From: Aurifilum marmelostoma
Lineage: Eukaryota; Ascomycota; Sordariomycetes; Diaporthales; Cryphonectriaceae
Assembly: GCA_027559495.1 (NCBI GenBank)
Contig: JAMXSV010000006.1
Coordinates: forward strand, 1,674,001 to 1,738,000
DNA: 64,000 nucleotides
Direction: 5' to 3'
The position numbers and the translations under genes were made by a program. A model generated the notes under the pieces. That model was not told the DNA's origin and searched no databases. It saw nothing but the letters and a program-made list of their open reading frames with translations. Each line of letters starts with the position of its first letter. Within the stretch, counting starts at the first letter, position 1. Of the stretch, positions 1-10,646 are shown in pieces.

Positions 1-503
1 CGGATGACAAGTAGAAGAATTGCTGGTGTGGGAAGAAGCGCTGAATTATGCATTTCCTGGCGTTCTTGTTTGTCGTGAGTGTAAATATATGGCGTTGGGG
101 AAAACTGGCAGACCTTCATCAATATATTCTAGACCTGCGTGTGGCGCAATGATCAGTAACTTGTATCTTCGTCCCGAAGCATGTCAGAACACCATGGTCG
201 TGGTATTCATGTCGTAATACTTTTCCATTCCATTTTTCCTAAGCCTTCTTCGGCCCGGTATGCTTTGAGCTCTATAGTACATTTCCACTCCCATGTCCGG
301 CTACACGCCCAGATGAGCTTCTATAACCCTCTGCGCTGAGCTGATCATAATCATCTCGCAGGCAACGACTGACTGACCAGAGATGTCCACCAGGAACAAT
401 CGGCCACGGGGTTACGACAATTCGTCACCAAGCGGCCTCTCTTGGTTGTGGACCTCCTTGTGGAGATACTGCCGCCATTCAAAACGTCCACCACACAGAC
501 AAC
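1..503. other. Intergenic, 3' flank of SWP1
   Basis: No open frame here resembles a protein. The stretch follows the stop codon of the minus-strand SWP1 gene and probably holds its 3' UTR and terminator. I see no RNA gene or repeat. Confidence 0.6.
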
Positions 504-1600
504 CTATCGCTCTCCAGCGAGGCGCCGGCTCTGCACCTCACCAAGGGCTCGCATGCCGGAGAGGACCGTGGTGGTGCTCAGGACAGCCACGGGAACGAGA
601 ATGTGGCCCAGGGACAATCCGCGGTGGTAGAGGAAGTAAACGAACTCCATGGCCAGAATCGAGCCGAGGAAGGTAGCGTAGGATAGCGGAGCGGCGCCTA
701 TGGCCTTGGGGAGATGGCTGACGTTGGCGCCGTGCAAGAGCCACTATGAATTAACAACACCTCAGATTAGTATCTATGACAGCATAGCCACAGGAATTCC
801 TGTGCGATTGACAACGTGTGCATATGACTTACCACACCCGCGACGATGGGCAGCGTAGCCGCGATAGCCAGTGAGACGGCGATAGAGACGATCTTGTATC
901 CGTACTTGGTAGGCTCTCGGAAGATGTGGTGGATCTGAGGCTGCTTGCCATAGCGGACGGGGGACGACACGGCGGCAGGAGGAGTAGAGGCATCTGGCTT
1001 GATCTCAATGTTGAAGGCGTCAGAGACAACACCCTGAGAGGAGCCAAAGGAGCCGATGACGACGCTCGCGTGGAGGGGCTCGGACGACACGAAGAATTGG
1101 GCCGGGATATCTTTTTGGGTCTGCATCACAGGAAGCTCGTTAGATACCGACAGGAGGGCAGGCGAAAACAGGTGGCATGCGCTCTTGTTACGTACGATTT
1201 GCACCTTGCCCTTGCCATTGTCCCGGACACTCAGAGGAAAGGGCGCTTCCAGGCCCGTCGACTGGTCCGTCAGGAGGAGGAACGCCTGGTGTGGTCGCTT
1301 CGCCTTGCCATTGTCCTTGGCCGTCAGGCTGACAGTGATGGTGTCTTGTGCGCCGAGGGACACTGGAGTCTTGAGGGGGGACTGGATTCCAAAACTATAT
1401 TCCAATTGTCAGCAGGAAAGAGAAGCGAAGGAGATGCATGCAGAACCACTGCCACCCAATACTCACGATTCTTTGGCAGCTTCGCCGACGGTCTTCTTGT
1501 TGCTGATGGAGATGCTGGCATCTTCAAAGCTCCAGGAGCTGGCAGCCTGGACAGCACCAGCCGCCAGGAGCAGGAGGGAGGAAATACCAGCAACGTGCAT
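504..1600 (-). CDS. SWP1: Ribophorin II / Swp1-type subunit of oligosaccharyltransferase
   Basis: This is a non-catalytic subunit of the ER oligosaccharyltransferase, which transfers the lipid-linked glycan to Asn of nascent proteins. There are three exons: 1600-1467, 1394-833 and 743-504. Both introns have clean GT..AG ends (donors GTGAGT and GTAAGT) and the joins stay in frame, giving 311 aa, close to the family size. The start is the first ATG followed by a hydrophobic signal peptide (residues 1-19, LLLLAAGAVQA core). The lumenal part is beta-rich. The C-terminal third has three hydrophobic helices: IVSIAVSLAIAATLPIVAGV, a second around TFLGSILAMEFVYFL, and a third around ILVPVAVLSTTTVL. 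That layout is typical of Swp1/RPN2. The gene diverges from the glutaminyl cyclase gene, also a secretory-pathway protein. Family assignment is from recognised sequence pattern. Confidence 0.93.
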
Positions 1601-2284
1601 GTTGTCTAGCTGGTTAAGGAGAGGGGATTGGTGAGGTTGGCAGATAGACGAGGCTGAAGATCCCAAATTCCCAATGGACACTTGTTGCCAAGAGCTGCAG
1701 TTACAGTAGTTGGACCCCAGCTCACTGTGAGCAAGCTCATTACGTGGCGTGAAGCAGGCACAGGCACAGGTGCTGCACGGGCCACCCCTGACATCAGACA
1801 GTGGGCAGGGGTGAGCCCCTGTCTTCCACTCTAGGCCCTCCAGCTGATCAGGTTAGGGTTCTAGTCCCTGGTGAGGACCCCTGAGAAACCATAGTACCCA
1901 GTACGCGCTGAACTGAGGTGGGCCGCAGCTCATCCAGGTACAGTAAGAGGCTCAGGAGTGATTAGCCCTGTCAGCCTGTGAATGTCCAGGACGGGTAACA
2001 AGACCCATATCTTGCTTTTGCTCTACAGTTGAATTTGTTTATTGTGCCTTTTCTCACAACATGTCTTCAGGGTGCAGCACTGTGATTCCATGTCATGCTG
2101 TGGGTCACAATGGGTGCAAGGTCATCCATAGCTGGCGATGACTCGAATCGGGCCAAGAAGAGCCATCAGATCTTGTCAAAGACGTAAGCAACAATCCGAC
2201 CCATCAAAGACTGACCCTGTGGATAAAGTCCTCAAGACTGTGGCTGAAGCAGGTTGATGTAGGACACGGCACCGTTCTGTACGG
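1601..2284. promoter_or_regulatory. Divergent promoter SWP1 / glutaminyl cyclase
   Basis: This 684-bp spacer lies between two gene starts pointing apart, so it must hold both promoters. No open frame is convincing. I could not name a specific factor site with confidence. Confidence 0.6.
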
Positions 2285-3421
2285 ATGCACAGCATGAAAC
2301 GACTGGCTGTCGTCATGCTTGTGGCATGTCTCCTCGCCCCAGCCCTAGCCTATACCCGCCTGTCCGACAATAGCCTCCGCCAGATCCCCTCCGCAGGCGC
2401 CGACTTCGACGTCAACAATGCCGCGGGCCTCCTTGCGCCTATCCTGATCCCCCGCGTGCCAGACACGCCCGGCTCCGAAAAGGTCCACGAGCACTTTGTC
2501 AGCTTCTTCGCGACACACCTGCCCGCCTGGACCATCTCGCTGCACAACACCACCTCCAAGACGCCGGCCACGGGCGACAAGCTGGTGAACTTCCGCAACG
2601 TGATCCTGCGGCGCGACCCGCCCTGGGCGAGCGCGGGCGACGTCTCGCGCCTCACCCTTGCCGCGCACTACGACACGCTGTATCGGCCCGAGAACTTCAT
2701 TGGCGCCACCGACTCCGCAGCCCCCTGCGCGATGCTGCTGCACGTCGCGCGCAGTGTGGACGAGGCACTGACCAGGCGCTGGGCTGCCATGGAGGATGCG
2801 GGCGAGGCGGACGGTCTTGGCGAGGAAAAGGGCGTGCAGATCCTGCTGCTGGACGGCGAGGAGGCCTGGGTGACGTGGACGGATACGGACAGCACGTACG
2901 GATCCAGGGCGCTCGCAGAAGCCTGGGAGGCCGAAGTACACCCAGCAGCGTCGACGTATAAGAATCATATTGACGCCATCAGTCTATTTCTCCTGCTCGA
3001 CCTGCTGGGTGCGGAGAACCCTAGGATCCCATCGTACTTCCAGACGACACACTGGGCATATCAGAACCTGGCCAGGATCGAGGAACGGATGCGCAAGTTG
3101 AAGCTCCTACAGTCAAATCCTCCAGGGCCGTTTCTCCCGGAGACAGAAAAACGCGCCTCTCAGTTCCACCCGGGATTCATCTCTGATGACCACGTCCCGT
3201 TCATGCAGCGAGGCGTTGATATCCTCCATATCATACCCACCCCGTTTCCTTGGTTCTGGCACAAGATGGAGGATGATGCCGCACATCTCGACGACCCCAC
3301 GATGCAGGACTGGTCAAAGCTCATCACGGCCTTTGTGGCTGAGTGGATGGACCTCGAGGGGCACATACCAGCGCTGCAAGATGAGGCAGCCTCAGACCCT
3401 TACGAGAAGACGGAGTTATAG
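2285..3421 (+). CDS. Secreted glutaminyl-peptide cyclotransferase (M28 fold)
   Basis: Glutaminyl cyclase converts N-terminal Gln (or Glu) of secreted peptides to pyroglutamate. The gene is a single uninterrupted frame of 378 aa. Residues 1-22 form a signal peptide ending in APALA; a second ATG at 2294 (residue 4) would also work. The catalytic set of animal QCs can be matched by position: HYD at 128-130, metal ligand Asp143 in GATDSAAP, the acid pair Glu192-Glu193 in LDGEEAW, Asp239, Asp302, and the Trp325-His326 pair in FPWFWHKMEDD. All key positions are present, so the enzyme should be active. There is no obvious membrane anchor beyond the signal peptide, so it may be secreted or retained in the Golgi. 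Its partner across the divergent promoter is SWP1. Confidence 0.93.
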   Translation: MHSMKRLAVVMLVACLLAPALAYTRLSDNSLRQIPSAGADFDVNNAAGLLAPILIPRVPDTPGSEKVHEHFVSFFATHLPAWTISLHNTTSKTPATGDKLVNFRNVILRRDPPWASAGDVSRLTLAAHYDTLYRPENFIGATDSAAPCAMLLHVARSVDEALTRRWAAMEDAGEADGLGEEKGVQILLLDGEEAWVTWTDTDSTYGSRALAEAWEAEVHPAASTYKNHIDAISLFLLLDLLGAENPRIPSYFQTTHWAYQNLARIEERMRKLKLLQSNPPGPFLPETEKRASQFHPGFISDDHVPFMQRGVDILHIIPTPFPWFWHKMEDDAAHLDDPTMQDWSKLITAFVAEWMDLEGHIPALQDEAASDPYEKTEL

Positions 3422-4131
3422 CTAGCGGTGCGTTATGCTTTGCAATAGACCCTAGAACCGCAAATATTCACTTAGATACCGGCTCCTGGGAGCGCAATTA
3501 CTCTTTTCACATGACAGTCTTACAAATACACAGTATCACCCGTAGAAGATGGTGCAGATCCCAGACAGATACCATCAACACTTAGACAACAGTTTGTGAT
3601 CTAGTTGAGCCTGAGAGAGAACTTTACCTATAGCGCAAATTTGAGTAAGAAGAGTCTCTAGATCAATCAAACCACCAGGACGGGCCTCTTTCTCGTTGGT
3701 ATTCGCAAGAGGTAAAATGGCCAGTTGAAGTTGTCTTGTAATGGAACTGGATCAATCTCTGTACGACGCTTGACATCAACCATTCATACACCGTTAGCAC
3801 ATAATATCCAGAATAATTTGATTCTCATTCTCCCAACAATTCTCTGTTGTTGAAGTATTTAAATACACAAAATATATTTACGGAATATGGATCCTCTCCC
3901 AGAGGCACTCAAGGGTTAGGGTGGCTCTTCTCCTTGCCCTTCGCTTCAAGGTGGTGCTTCCCTGACATCACTCAATTCATAGGTCACAACATACTTGCAA
4001 TTCCCCCTACAATATATTCAGTCCTCCTCAATACTCTTCCCAAGAACTCCTGTCGGATGAATAATGACCTGATGCATTCATACGAATTTCAATTTCAACA
4101 TTTCTCCTTCCGATGACGTGCCGGTAGCAGC
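3422..4131. other. Intergenic between glutaminyl cyclase and hydrolase
   Basis: This is AT-richer DNA with no supported gene. The last 250 bases form an open frame that begins only at a non-ATG codon and looks like the 5' leader of the hydrolase gene. Confidence 0.5.
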
Positions 4132-5414
4132 ATGCTACTCCGCCCTCGTCCGGCGACAACAGCCGTGGCAATAACCTTTACTCTGACTAGAACGACCTCC
4201 TGCGTCCCACCGGGTCGGGCAGGATACAGGGCCGTGGACAAATTCAGCTATGGGCGCATCAAGGCGGCTCCCTCTTTGCGCAGGGAGATACATATCCCTG
4301 CTATACTTCTGCCACCTGTGATCTTTACTGGTCTGGTCCTCGCCTTGTACACCTGGAAGAGTTTCATCATGGTCTCCCTGCAGAACAAGATCATCTACAA
4401 CCCTTACCTGCCTCCTAGTGCCCGACATGACAGAATTTCAGATTTTCAGAAGTATCTCTACGACATCGAATGGAGGGAGGTCCGTATGAGGTCACTCGAT
4501 AGGACCAACTTGGCTCTGGCGGTTGCCAGTGTCTCGTCGTCACATGGTCATCAGGCCCAGGACGAAGCTGTTGCCTGTCATGTCTACATACTCTACTGTC
4601 AAGGTACGCTATCTCAGTACTATGCACCTCCAATAGAACAACATAACTCAACATCAGGGTCTCAGGAAATGCTTCGTCCTTGCCGCCCCGGCTTCCGGAC
4701 CACTCTTGGATCTTGAGGAAGATCAAGATGAGCTTCGGCGAGAGATATCCCCAGCTCGGAAAGGTGCGCTTCACCGAAGTTGGCTTGAGCTACCGGGGAT
4801 ACTGGACATCTGCTGGCCGCCCCTCGGAGCCTGGGATCAACTATGACACGAGAGCAGCCGTCGAATGGATCTCACAGCTGCACGACAACACATACGAGAG
4901 AGATGGCACCGGGAGCCACAAGACAAAACCACTCTTGTTCATCTGGGGACAGAGTATCGGCTCTGGATTCGCCACGAATCTCGCTGCATCCGGAGCGTTC
5001 CCAGCCCATCTTGAGCCAACTGCTCTGATCCTGGAGACTCCTTTCCTTTCCATCAAGGAGATGCTCGAGGTCCTGTACCCTGAGAAATGGCTGCCTTACA
5101 AGTATCTTTACCCCTTTTTGCGCAACCACCTCGACAGCTATCACAATCTGTCTATCATCGCAGAACATCGGAGAGAAATAGCCCTTGAGCCGCCTCGGGT
5201 ATTGATTCTACAGGCGGGAAGAGATGAGATTGTACCTGAGCGTCACCCGGAAGAGCTGCGAAGACGGTGTGCCGAATTGGGAATACCACAAGAGACCAAG
5301 GTGGTCCCACGGGCTTTCCACAACGATGTGATGATGACAGGCGGGAGGGCGCCCGTAGCTGAGTTTATCATGCAGCAAACAGCCAAGGCCATCAAGGCCC
5401 TTGAAAGTAAATAG
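4132..5414 (+). CDS. Membrane-anchored alpha/beta hydrolase (ABHD12/13, Bem46-like)
   Basis: This is a serine hydrolase of the alpha/beta fold, substrate unknown. There are two exons, 4132-4603 and 4666-5414, around a 62-bp intron (donor GTACGC, acceptor CAG). The join restores the strand-turn sequence CQGNASSLP, typical of this family, and gives 406 aa. Residues about 56-75 form one hydrophobic helix near the N terminus, suggesting a membrane anchor with the catalytic domain outside the bilayer. The nucleophile is Ser254 in GQSIG, with likely Asp344 (AGRDEIVPE) and His376 (FHND). The SYRGYWTSAGRPSEPG segment is the usual Bem46-like loop after the second strand. ABHD12-like lysophospholipase activity is possible but is inference only. 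Confidence 0.87.
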
Positions 5415-6372
5415 CTCGGTTGCAAAAGCCAGCCAAATGCTACGGGAATCCCCATGCCTGGCGTGAACCCTCTGCACCGAGTTTCCAACGTAGGACAGAC
5501 CACCTACTTCTGCTCAGATAGCAGCGGAAAAGGAGAAAAGCAGACAGAATGGTGGTTCATGCCCACAAAAATGGCCTCCGGATCGACTCCTACACGGTCT
5601 TCAGGAATTTAATTCCTTTGCTCCTGGCGAATTAAGACGCTGCTCGTGCCATCACATCGGGTGACGGGCTGAGAAACATGCATCGGAAGAGACGTGGCAG
5701 ATTTATGTGGAAGGCAAAATCAGTTTCCTTTCCGGCGGGGAGAGGGATCTAGTGGTCGGAAGCGTCTCAATACGGACCGTCGACCGGCACGATGAATTGA
5801 CGATCGCCTGTGACCTCTTCGTCGGGCAGCAATATGCCTCTCGTGAAGACATAGAGAGGAATTGCTTGCAGGTTGTAGGAAGTGTGGCAGCTCTCGATTC
5901 GTTTTCCTCGCGAACGCTAAGGCACCTAGCACCTAGTCCCAGGGGCCTGGGAAACCCCCCCTTCCCCCTCCAACCCTTGGCGAACGGACCCCGCTGCCGG
6001 ATCTACCTCGCCTATGACATAGTCTTGTTCCCCCCCTGTAAGTGACAGCCCAGGCTTTCCCGTCAGGCACAGACAGGGCCAAGACCCACCACAAATGACA
6101 TGCTGCCTCTCGATTTAACGACGCAGGATCACAACCGACAAACCGACAAACATTCTTTCTCAACCACCACACCATATGTTGTTCAGCCACCGGCAGTCTG
6201 CCAGCCTTGTAACGACACATCTTGCCTTCTAGACACGACCACCAAACTGAGGGATTGTTCAGTCAGATCGTCTAACAATCCGACCAACTGACGGCCCACG
6301 ATCCTTCCCAAGAAGTGGCGCGACCGCTCCTCTCAGCCTCGAGCGCTCGGGCGTGTCACAGCGATTGCCATC
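5415..6372. other. Intergenic / SDS22 promoter and leader
   Basis: No gene is supported. An open frame at 5707-6045 has no recognisable domain and lies in the probable promoter of SDS22. The last 250 bases are rich in C and A, as in many fungal leaders. Confidence 0.5.
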
Positions 6373-7695
6373 ATGAGCGGAGAAAACGGCAGCGAGGACA
6401 CCCCTCAGCAACCTCGCCATATCGAGCTGGCTGCTGAAGTCACAAACGAGCGCCTCAAAGACGCTGAGGATGGCGGCAGCCCCGTTCTGACTAATGGCAA
6501 GGGCTGGGACGGCAAGCTGCGCGTTCCGGGTAGAGCCAGCCTTGCCAACCCAGAGGCTCTGTCGGATCCAGAGTACTCTGACGAGGAGAATGTCGTCGAG
6601 GGAGAGGAGATACAGGCCGATGAAGGTACATTATCTTGTGCTTCTTTGTATTGAAATTACTCTCATGGCCCTGCTCTGTCTAGCCTTCTCGCTCGCCGGG
6701 TTATTATTACATTGCTGCTGACATGTGATAATCCGCAGACCTTTTCGACGACGAGGATCCGGACACAGACGAGCTCATTTCCATCAACTCCCGCATACAA
6801 TCCATCCCCAGCCTACGACTCGAGCGCTTCAAGAAGGTCGCGCGGCTCTGCCTGAGACAGAACGGCATCACACGCATCGAGGGCCTGGAGCCTCTGGCCG
6901 AGACATTAGTGGACCTCGACCTCTATGACAACCTCATCGGCCACATCCGCGGTCTCGACAACCTTACCAAGCTGACGAATCTCGATCTGAGCTTCAACAA
7001 GATCAAGCATATCAAACACGTGAACCACCTGAAGGAGCTGACAGACATCTTCTTCGTTGCCAATAAGATTAGCACCATCGAGAACCTGGAGGGACTGGAC
7101 AAGCTCCGTATGTTGGAGCTTGGTTCCAACAGGATCCGCGAGATACAGAACCTGGACACTCTTAAGAACCTAGAGGAGCTGTGGCTGGCCAAGAACAAGA
7201 TCACCACGCTCCACGGGCTGAGCGAGCTGCCGAAGCTGAAGCTGCTCAGCATCCAGTCGAACCGCATTAGCGACCTGTCACCCCTCAAGGAGGTTCCGAC
7301 GCTAGAGGAACTGTACATATCACACAACCTCCTGGAAAATGTCACTGGGCTCGAGGAAAACACCAACCTCCGGATCCTCGAGATATCCAACAACCAGATC
7401 GCCAGCCTGGCGGGTCTGGAGCCGCTGAAGGAGCTGGAAGAGGTCTGGGCGAGTTACAACAAGCTTGCGGACTTTAACGACATCGAGAAGGCACTGGGGG
7501 ACAAGAAGAAGCTAGAGACGGTGTATTTCGAGGGCAATCCGCTCCAGACTCGGGCTGAGGCGTTGTATAGGAACAAGGTCCGGCTGGCGCTGCCCGAGAT
7601 TCGCCAGATCGACGCTAGTAAGTCCTTGAGCATGACACAGCAGACATCAGTAGTTGCTGACCTTGATTGTGTGAACAGCCTTTGTGACAACTTAA
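6373..7695 (+). CDS. SDS22: Protein phosphatase 1 regulatory subunit Sds22
   Basis: Sds22 is an all-LRR chaperone-like partner of the PP1 catalytic subunit, needed for its nuclear and mitotic function. Three exons, 6373-6625, 6739-7617 and 7679-7695, encode 382 aa. The first ~90 residues are acidic and low complexity. Residues ~85-370 form a run of about 11 SDS22-type leucine-rich repeats of 22 residues (units such as LDLSFNKIKHI and LWLAKNKITTL), ending in the cap ...LPEIRQIDA. The last exon is only 17 bases and yields the end IDATFVTT, matching the short conserved Sds22 tail. Without that exon the frame would run on into unrelated residues, which decides the 3' splice choice. Nothing is missing or broken. 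Confidence 0.95.
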
Positions 7696-8121
7696 GAACG
7701 AGGAGTGGTACACTCAAAAGATGGGCGAGGAGCCGTAGGAGGAGAGTCTCTGAAGGACGGTGAAGAGCGCGAATTTCGCAATGCGCACACTCGGGCCTGA
7801 TACTTTTGAACTGCGATGAATGAATGGACGAATTGGGCTTTGGCGATGAACAAAAATCCTATGACCGTATGGTCTTATAACTTTACGATGGTAGGCTACC
7901 ATGAAAGTTGGCATGCAACCGTGGACAGCTCAGCTTTTGAGACTAGAGAGATTTCTTTATTGGGACTGTATTTTATACCCAGAGACCTTTGTGGAAGCAG
8001 AACTTGATCATGTATTCCTCCCATCCACTCTACCAGCGTAGCAGGAAAATCCAGTTCATAATATGCCTGTCAAATCATCATAAACAACCACCCGGGTCAG
8101 TCTGTGTAAGAAATGGAGCGC
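7696..8121. other. Convergent 3' flanks of SDS22 and xylose reductase
   Basis: This 426-bp spacer lies between two converging genes. It presumably holds both terminators. I see no gene or repeat. Confidence 0.5.
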
Positions 8122-9737
8122 CTAGCTGAAGATCCAAAGCTTCTCGGTGGGGAAGTACTGCCAGAACGAGCCGCGTTAGTGCCTGGCCTGAAGGAGGCGT
8201 TATGAAGGAGGAGGGGATGCGGGGGGATGCCACTCACGTTTGTAGGCTGGTTAAACCGCAGGCCCAGATCCAGCGCACTGATAGCCTCGATGTCGGCCTC
8301 GTCAATCTTGAAGGCGCTGCTCTCCAGGTTCTCCTTCATGCGGCCCTCGGAGCTGCTCTTGGGGATGACCGCCACACCGCGCTGCGTCGCCCACCGCAGC
8401 AGGACCTGGGCGGGCGTCTTGCCTAGCTTGTCTGCAATCTTCTTGACGGTGGCCTCCTCCATCAGGGGGGTGGCGTTCTTGGCGCGGGCCATGTCGAGCT
8501 CGACGAAGCCGGCGGGGCCAAAGGACGAGTAGGCGGTGACGGTGATGCCCTCGGCCTGGGCGGCCTTGAGCAGCTGCTGCTGCACGAGGTACGGGTGGTG
8601 CTCGATCTGGAGCGTGGCCGGGCGGATGCGGGCGTACCGCAGCAGGTCGTAGACGAGCTGGTTCTGGAAGTTGGACACGCCGATGGACCGGGCCAGGCCG
8701 GCGTCCACGAGGCCCTCCATGGCGGTCCAGGTGTCCTGGATGGTCGCCCTGCTGGGGCGGATGTCCTTCTCGCCGTCGTAGAACCAGCCCGGGGGGTACC
8801 GCACCGAGGGGTCGACGTACTCGAGGGCGACGGGGAAGTGGATCAGGTACAGGTCGAAGTAGTCGAGCCCCCAGTCGGCCAGCTGCTTCTTGCAGATGGG
8901 TCCGACGCGCTCCTTGTCGTGGAAGGTGTTCCAGAGCTTGGAGACGATGAAGAGGTCCTCGCGCTTGACGAGGCCGTCCTTGATGGCGCGGGCCACGCCC
9001 TGGCCGCACTCGACCTCGTTGCCGTAGTCTGTAGTTGGGCAAGATGAGTCGTTAGCATGCTGGGCGAGCTTTTTTTTGTGAGGCAGTGTGTGTCTTTGAG
9101 GATTTAAGTGACAATTTTGAGGCGGATGCAGTATCGCGGAAGCGTGGACAAGTAAGGATGAGTTGTAGCATCGCTCATTGGAGGATGCTCAGGATTCCGA
9201 ACCACGTTCTTCTCCTTTGTTTCTCCTTAACTATTTGCCTGCGTCCTTTCTTTCCTTGTATTTATTTTCTCTTTCATGTTGTTCTTGGATTCTCATTCTT
9301 CTCGCCTCACTTTTTCTCTCAATATCTTGCAGCCAGGGTATTTGGGGGGGGGGGGGGTTGCGTGTTTATGTCGCTGCAGCAGCGTCATCATGGTGGGGGT
9401 AAAGGGCCCCGCGCTTTGTCGAGTGAGCGCGGGGCAGAGCTCCAGCTCAAGCTCCAAACCTCAACTCGCTCCACCCCCACCAAAACAAGCTATGCTCGCC
9501 ATTCGAATATAGCCTCCCCCCCCCCTCCCTCCCTCTTCAATGGTCTTCATGTGTATGATTTTGTCAAAAGATACCCGCAGGGCTTTTCTACTTACCACAG
9601 GCACCATCAAACAGCCGGTATCCAACCTTGATGGCGTTGTAGACGGTATCAGCACACGTCGCATTGTCGACCTTCCACAGTCCGAAGCCCACGAGGGGCA
9701 TCTCGTGGCCCGAGTTCAGCTTGACCGTTGGCGCCAT
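8122..9737 (-). CDS. xyl1: NAD(P)H-dependent D-xylose reductase (aldo-keto reductase)
   Basis: This enzyme reduces D-xylose to xylitol, the first step of fungal pentose catabolism; the family also reduces L-arabinose and other aldoses. Three exons, 9737-9596, 9028-8238 and 8157-8122, give 322 aa, the normal family length. The AKR tetrad is complete: Asp44, Tyr49, Lys78 and His111 (LYLIHFP). The second exon begins with the rest of DYGNEVE, restoring the active-site tyrosine. IPKSSSEGR forms the cofactor-phosphate loop. The last exon encodes YFPTEKLWIFS, the typical xylose reductase C terminus. The first intron is 567 bp (9595-9029), unusually long, and contains a run of 14 G. GGCTAAA and GTGGGG motifs lie upstream. 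Other aldose reductases of the same clade are the main alternative. Confidence 0.92.
9344..9357. repeat. G14 homopolymer inside xylose reductase intron 1
   Basis: Fourteen consecutive G on the plus strand lie inside the long first intron, so they appear as C14 in the transcript. Run length may be inexact in the assembly. Confidence 0.9.
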
Positions 9738-10570
9738 CTTAGATGTTGTCTCAACAAATGTGCGTTGGCGATGCCGTTGTTTCGAAGAGGGAGAGGAGTG
9801 TGGGGGTTTCGACGGGAGAAATCTTCCAGGACCAGCTCGAGGACAACAACTTGCACGAGCAAGCAGGAAGGACATGGGCAGCGTGCTACTTATACCGTAC
9901 CGTGTACCGCCCAGATGGTAGACAGGCCCCCTTCTATCGTATCTCCTTCCCGCCCCCTCCCTCCTTGGTGGACCTGTCTGGTGACTATCATTTTCAAAAC
10001 GGACGGTCGAGATGCCATGCGCAACCATTTACCCGAAGGTCCACGAGGTTTCTGGCAGCACGATGTGGGCACCTCACGACCAGGCGATCCTTGGCTTTGC
10101 GCGCGGGAAGGGCATCACACCCGCCTTCTGCATACCGCGTCTATGGTGTGGCTCTTCTATTTCAGACACACCTGCACGCCATCTATTCTCTTGGCAATTC
10201 GTTCTCTGTAGAGCTTGCCACCGTTCCAATATGGTAGAAGTCGGGGCCATCCTGACTGCCCTTACTCAGAGCTTTACCTATCACTTGGATGTGTTGGGTA
10301 CTTTGGTGTCATTAACAACGGGTTGGATGGTACTGACGAGAACTATAGACAGGCTCTGGTTTTAAGAGATACTTTGCGTGGCAAAACAGCTCACATACAG
10401 CGTGATCTGGTCCAGCTTCGGACAAGAACCGAGAGACAACCTCGAAACAACCTCTACAACGCAAGGCATATGGCCTCCAGATCTGGAAACTCTACACATC
10501 TCGTCGTCAGAGACCCAAAGGAGCTTCCTCGGCGGCAGGATCCACATTCGAACAACCCGTCGGCTGAACA

Positions 10571-10576
10571 GTGGGG
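10571..10576 (+). promoter_or_regulatory. CreA-type site (GTGGGG)
   Basis: GTGGGG fits the SYGGRG consensus for the carbon catabolite repressor CreA/Cre1 and sits ten bases from a GGCTAAA box. The hexamer is short and common, so this counts only in context. Confidence 0.3.
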
Positions 10577-10585
10577 AACTCTGTA

Positions 10586-10592
10586 TTTAGCC
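10586..10592 (-). promoter_or_regulatory. XlnR/Xyr1-type box (GGCTAAA)
   Basis: TTTAGCC on the plus strand reads GGCTAAA in the direction of xylose reductase transcription, about 850 bp before its start codon. GGCTAAA is the known XlnR/Xyr1 site. Function here is inferred from the motif and its context. Confidence 0.4.
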
Positions 10593-10639
10593 TATTTGGA
10601 TGACAATCCACCCGTACCCGCTGAATCAACCTGCCGTGC

Positions 10640-10646
10640 GGCTAAA
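10640..10646 (+). promoter_or_regulatory. Second XlnR/Xyr1-type box (GGCTAAA)
   Basis: GGCTAAA on the plus strand lies 48 bases from an inverted copy at 10586-10592, about 0.9 kb upstream of the xylose reductase start. Paired boxes are typical of xylose-inducible promoters. Confidence 0.4.

Noticed and set aside
926..1609. 227-aa plus-strand open frame
   Set aside because: Antisense shadow of SWP1 exons.
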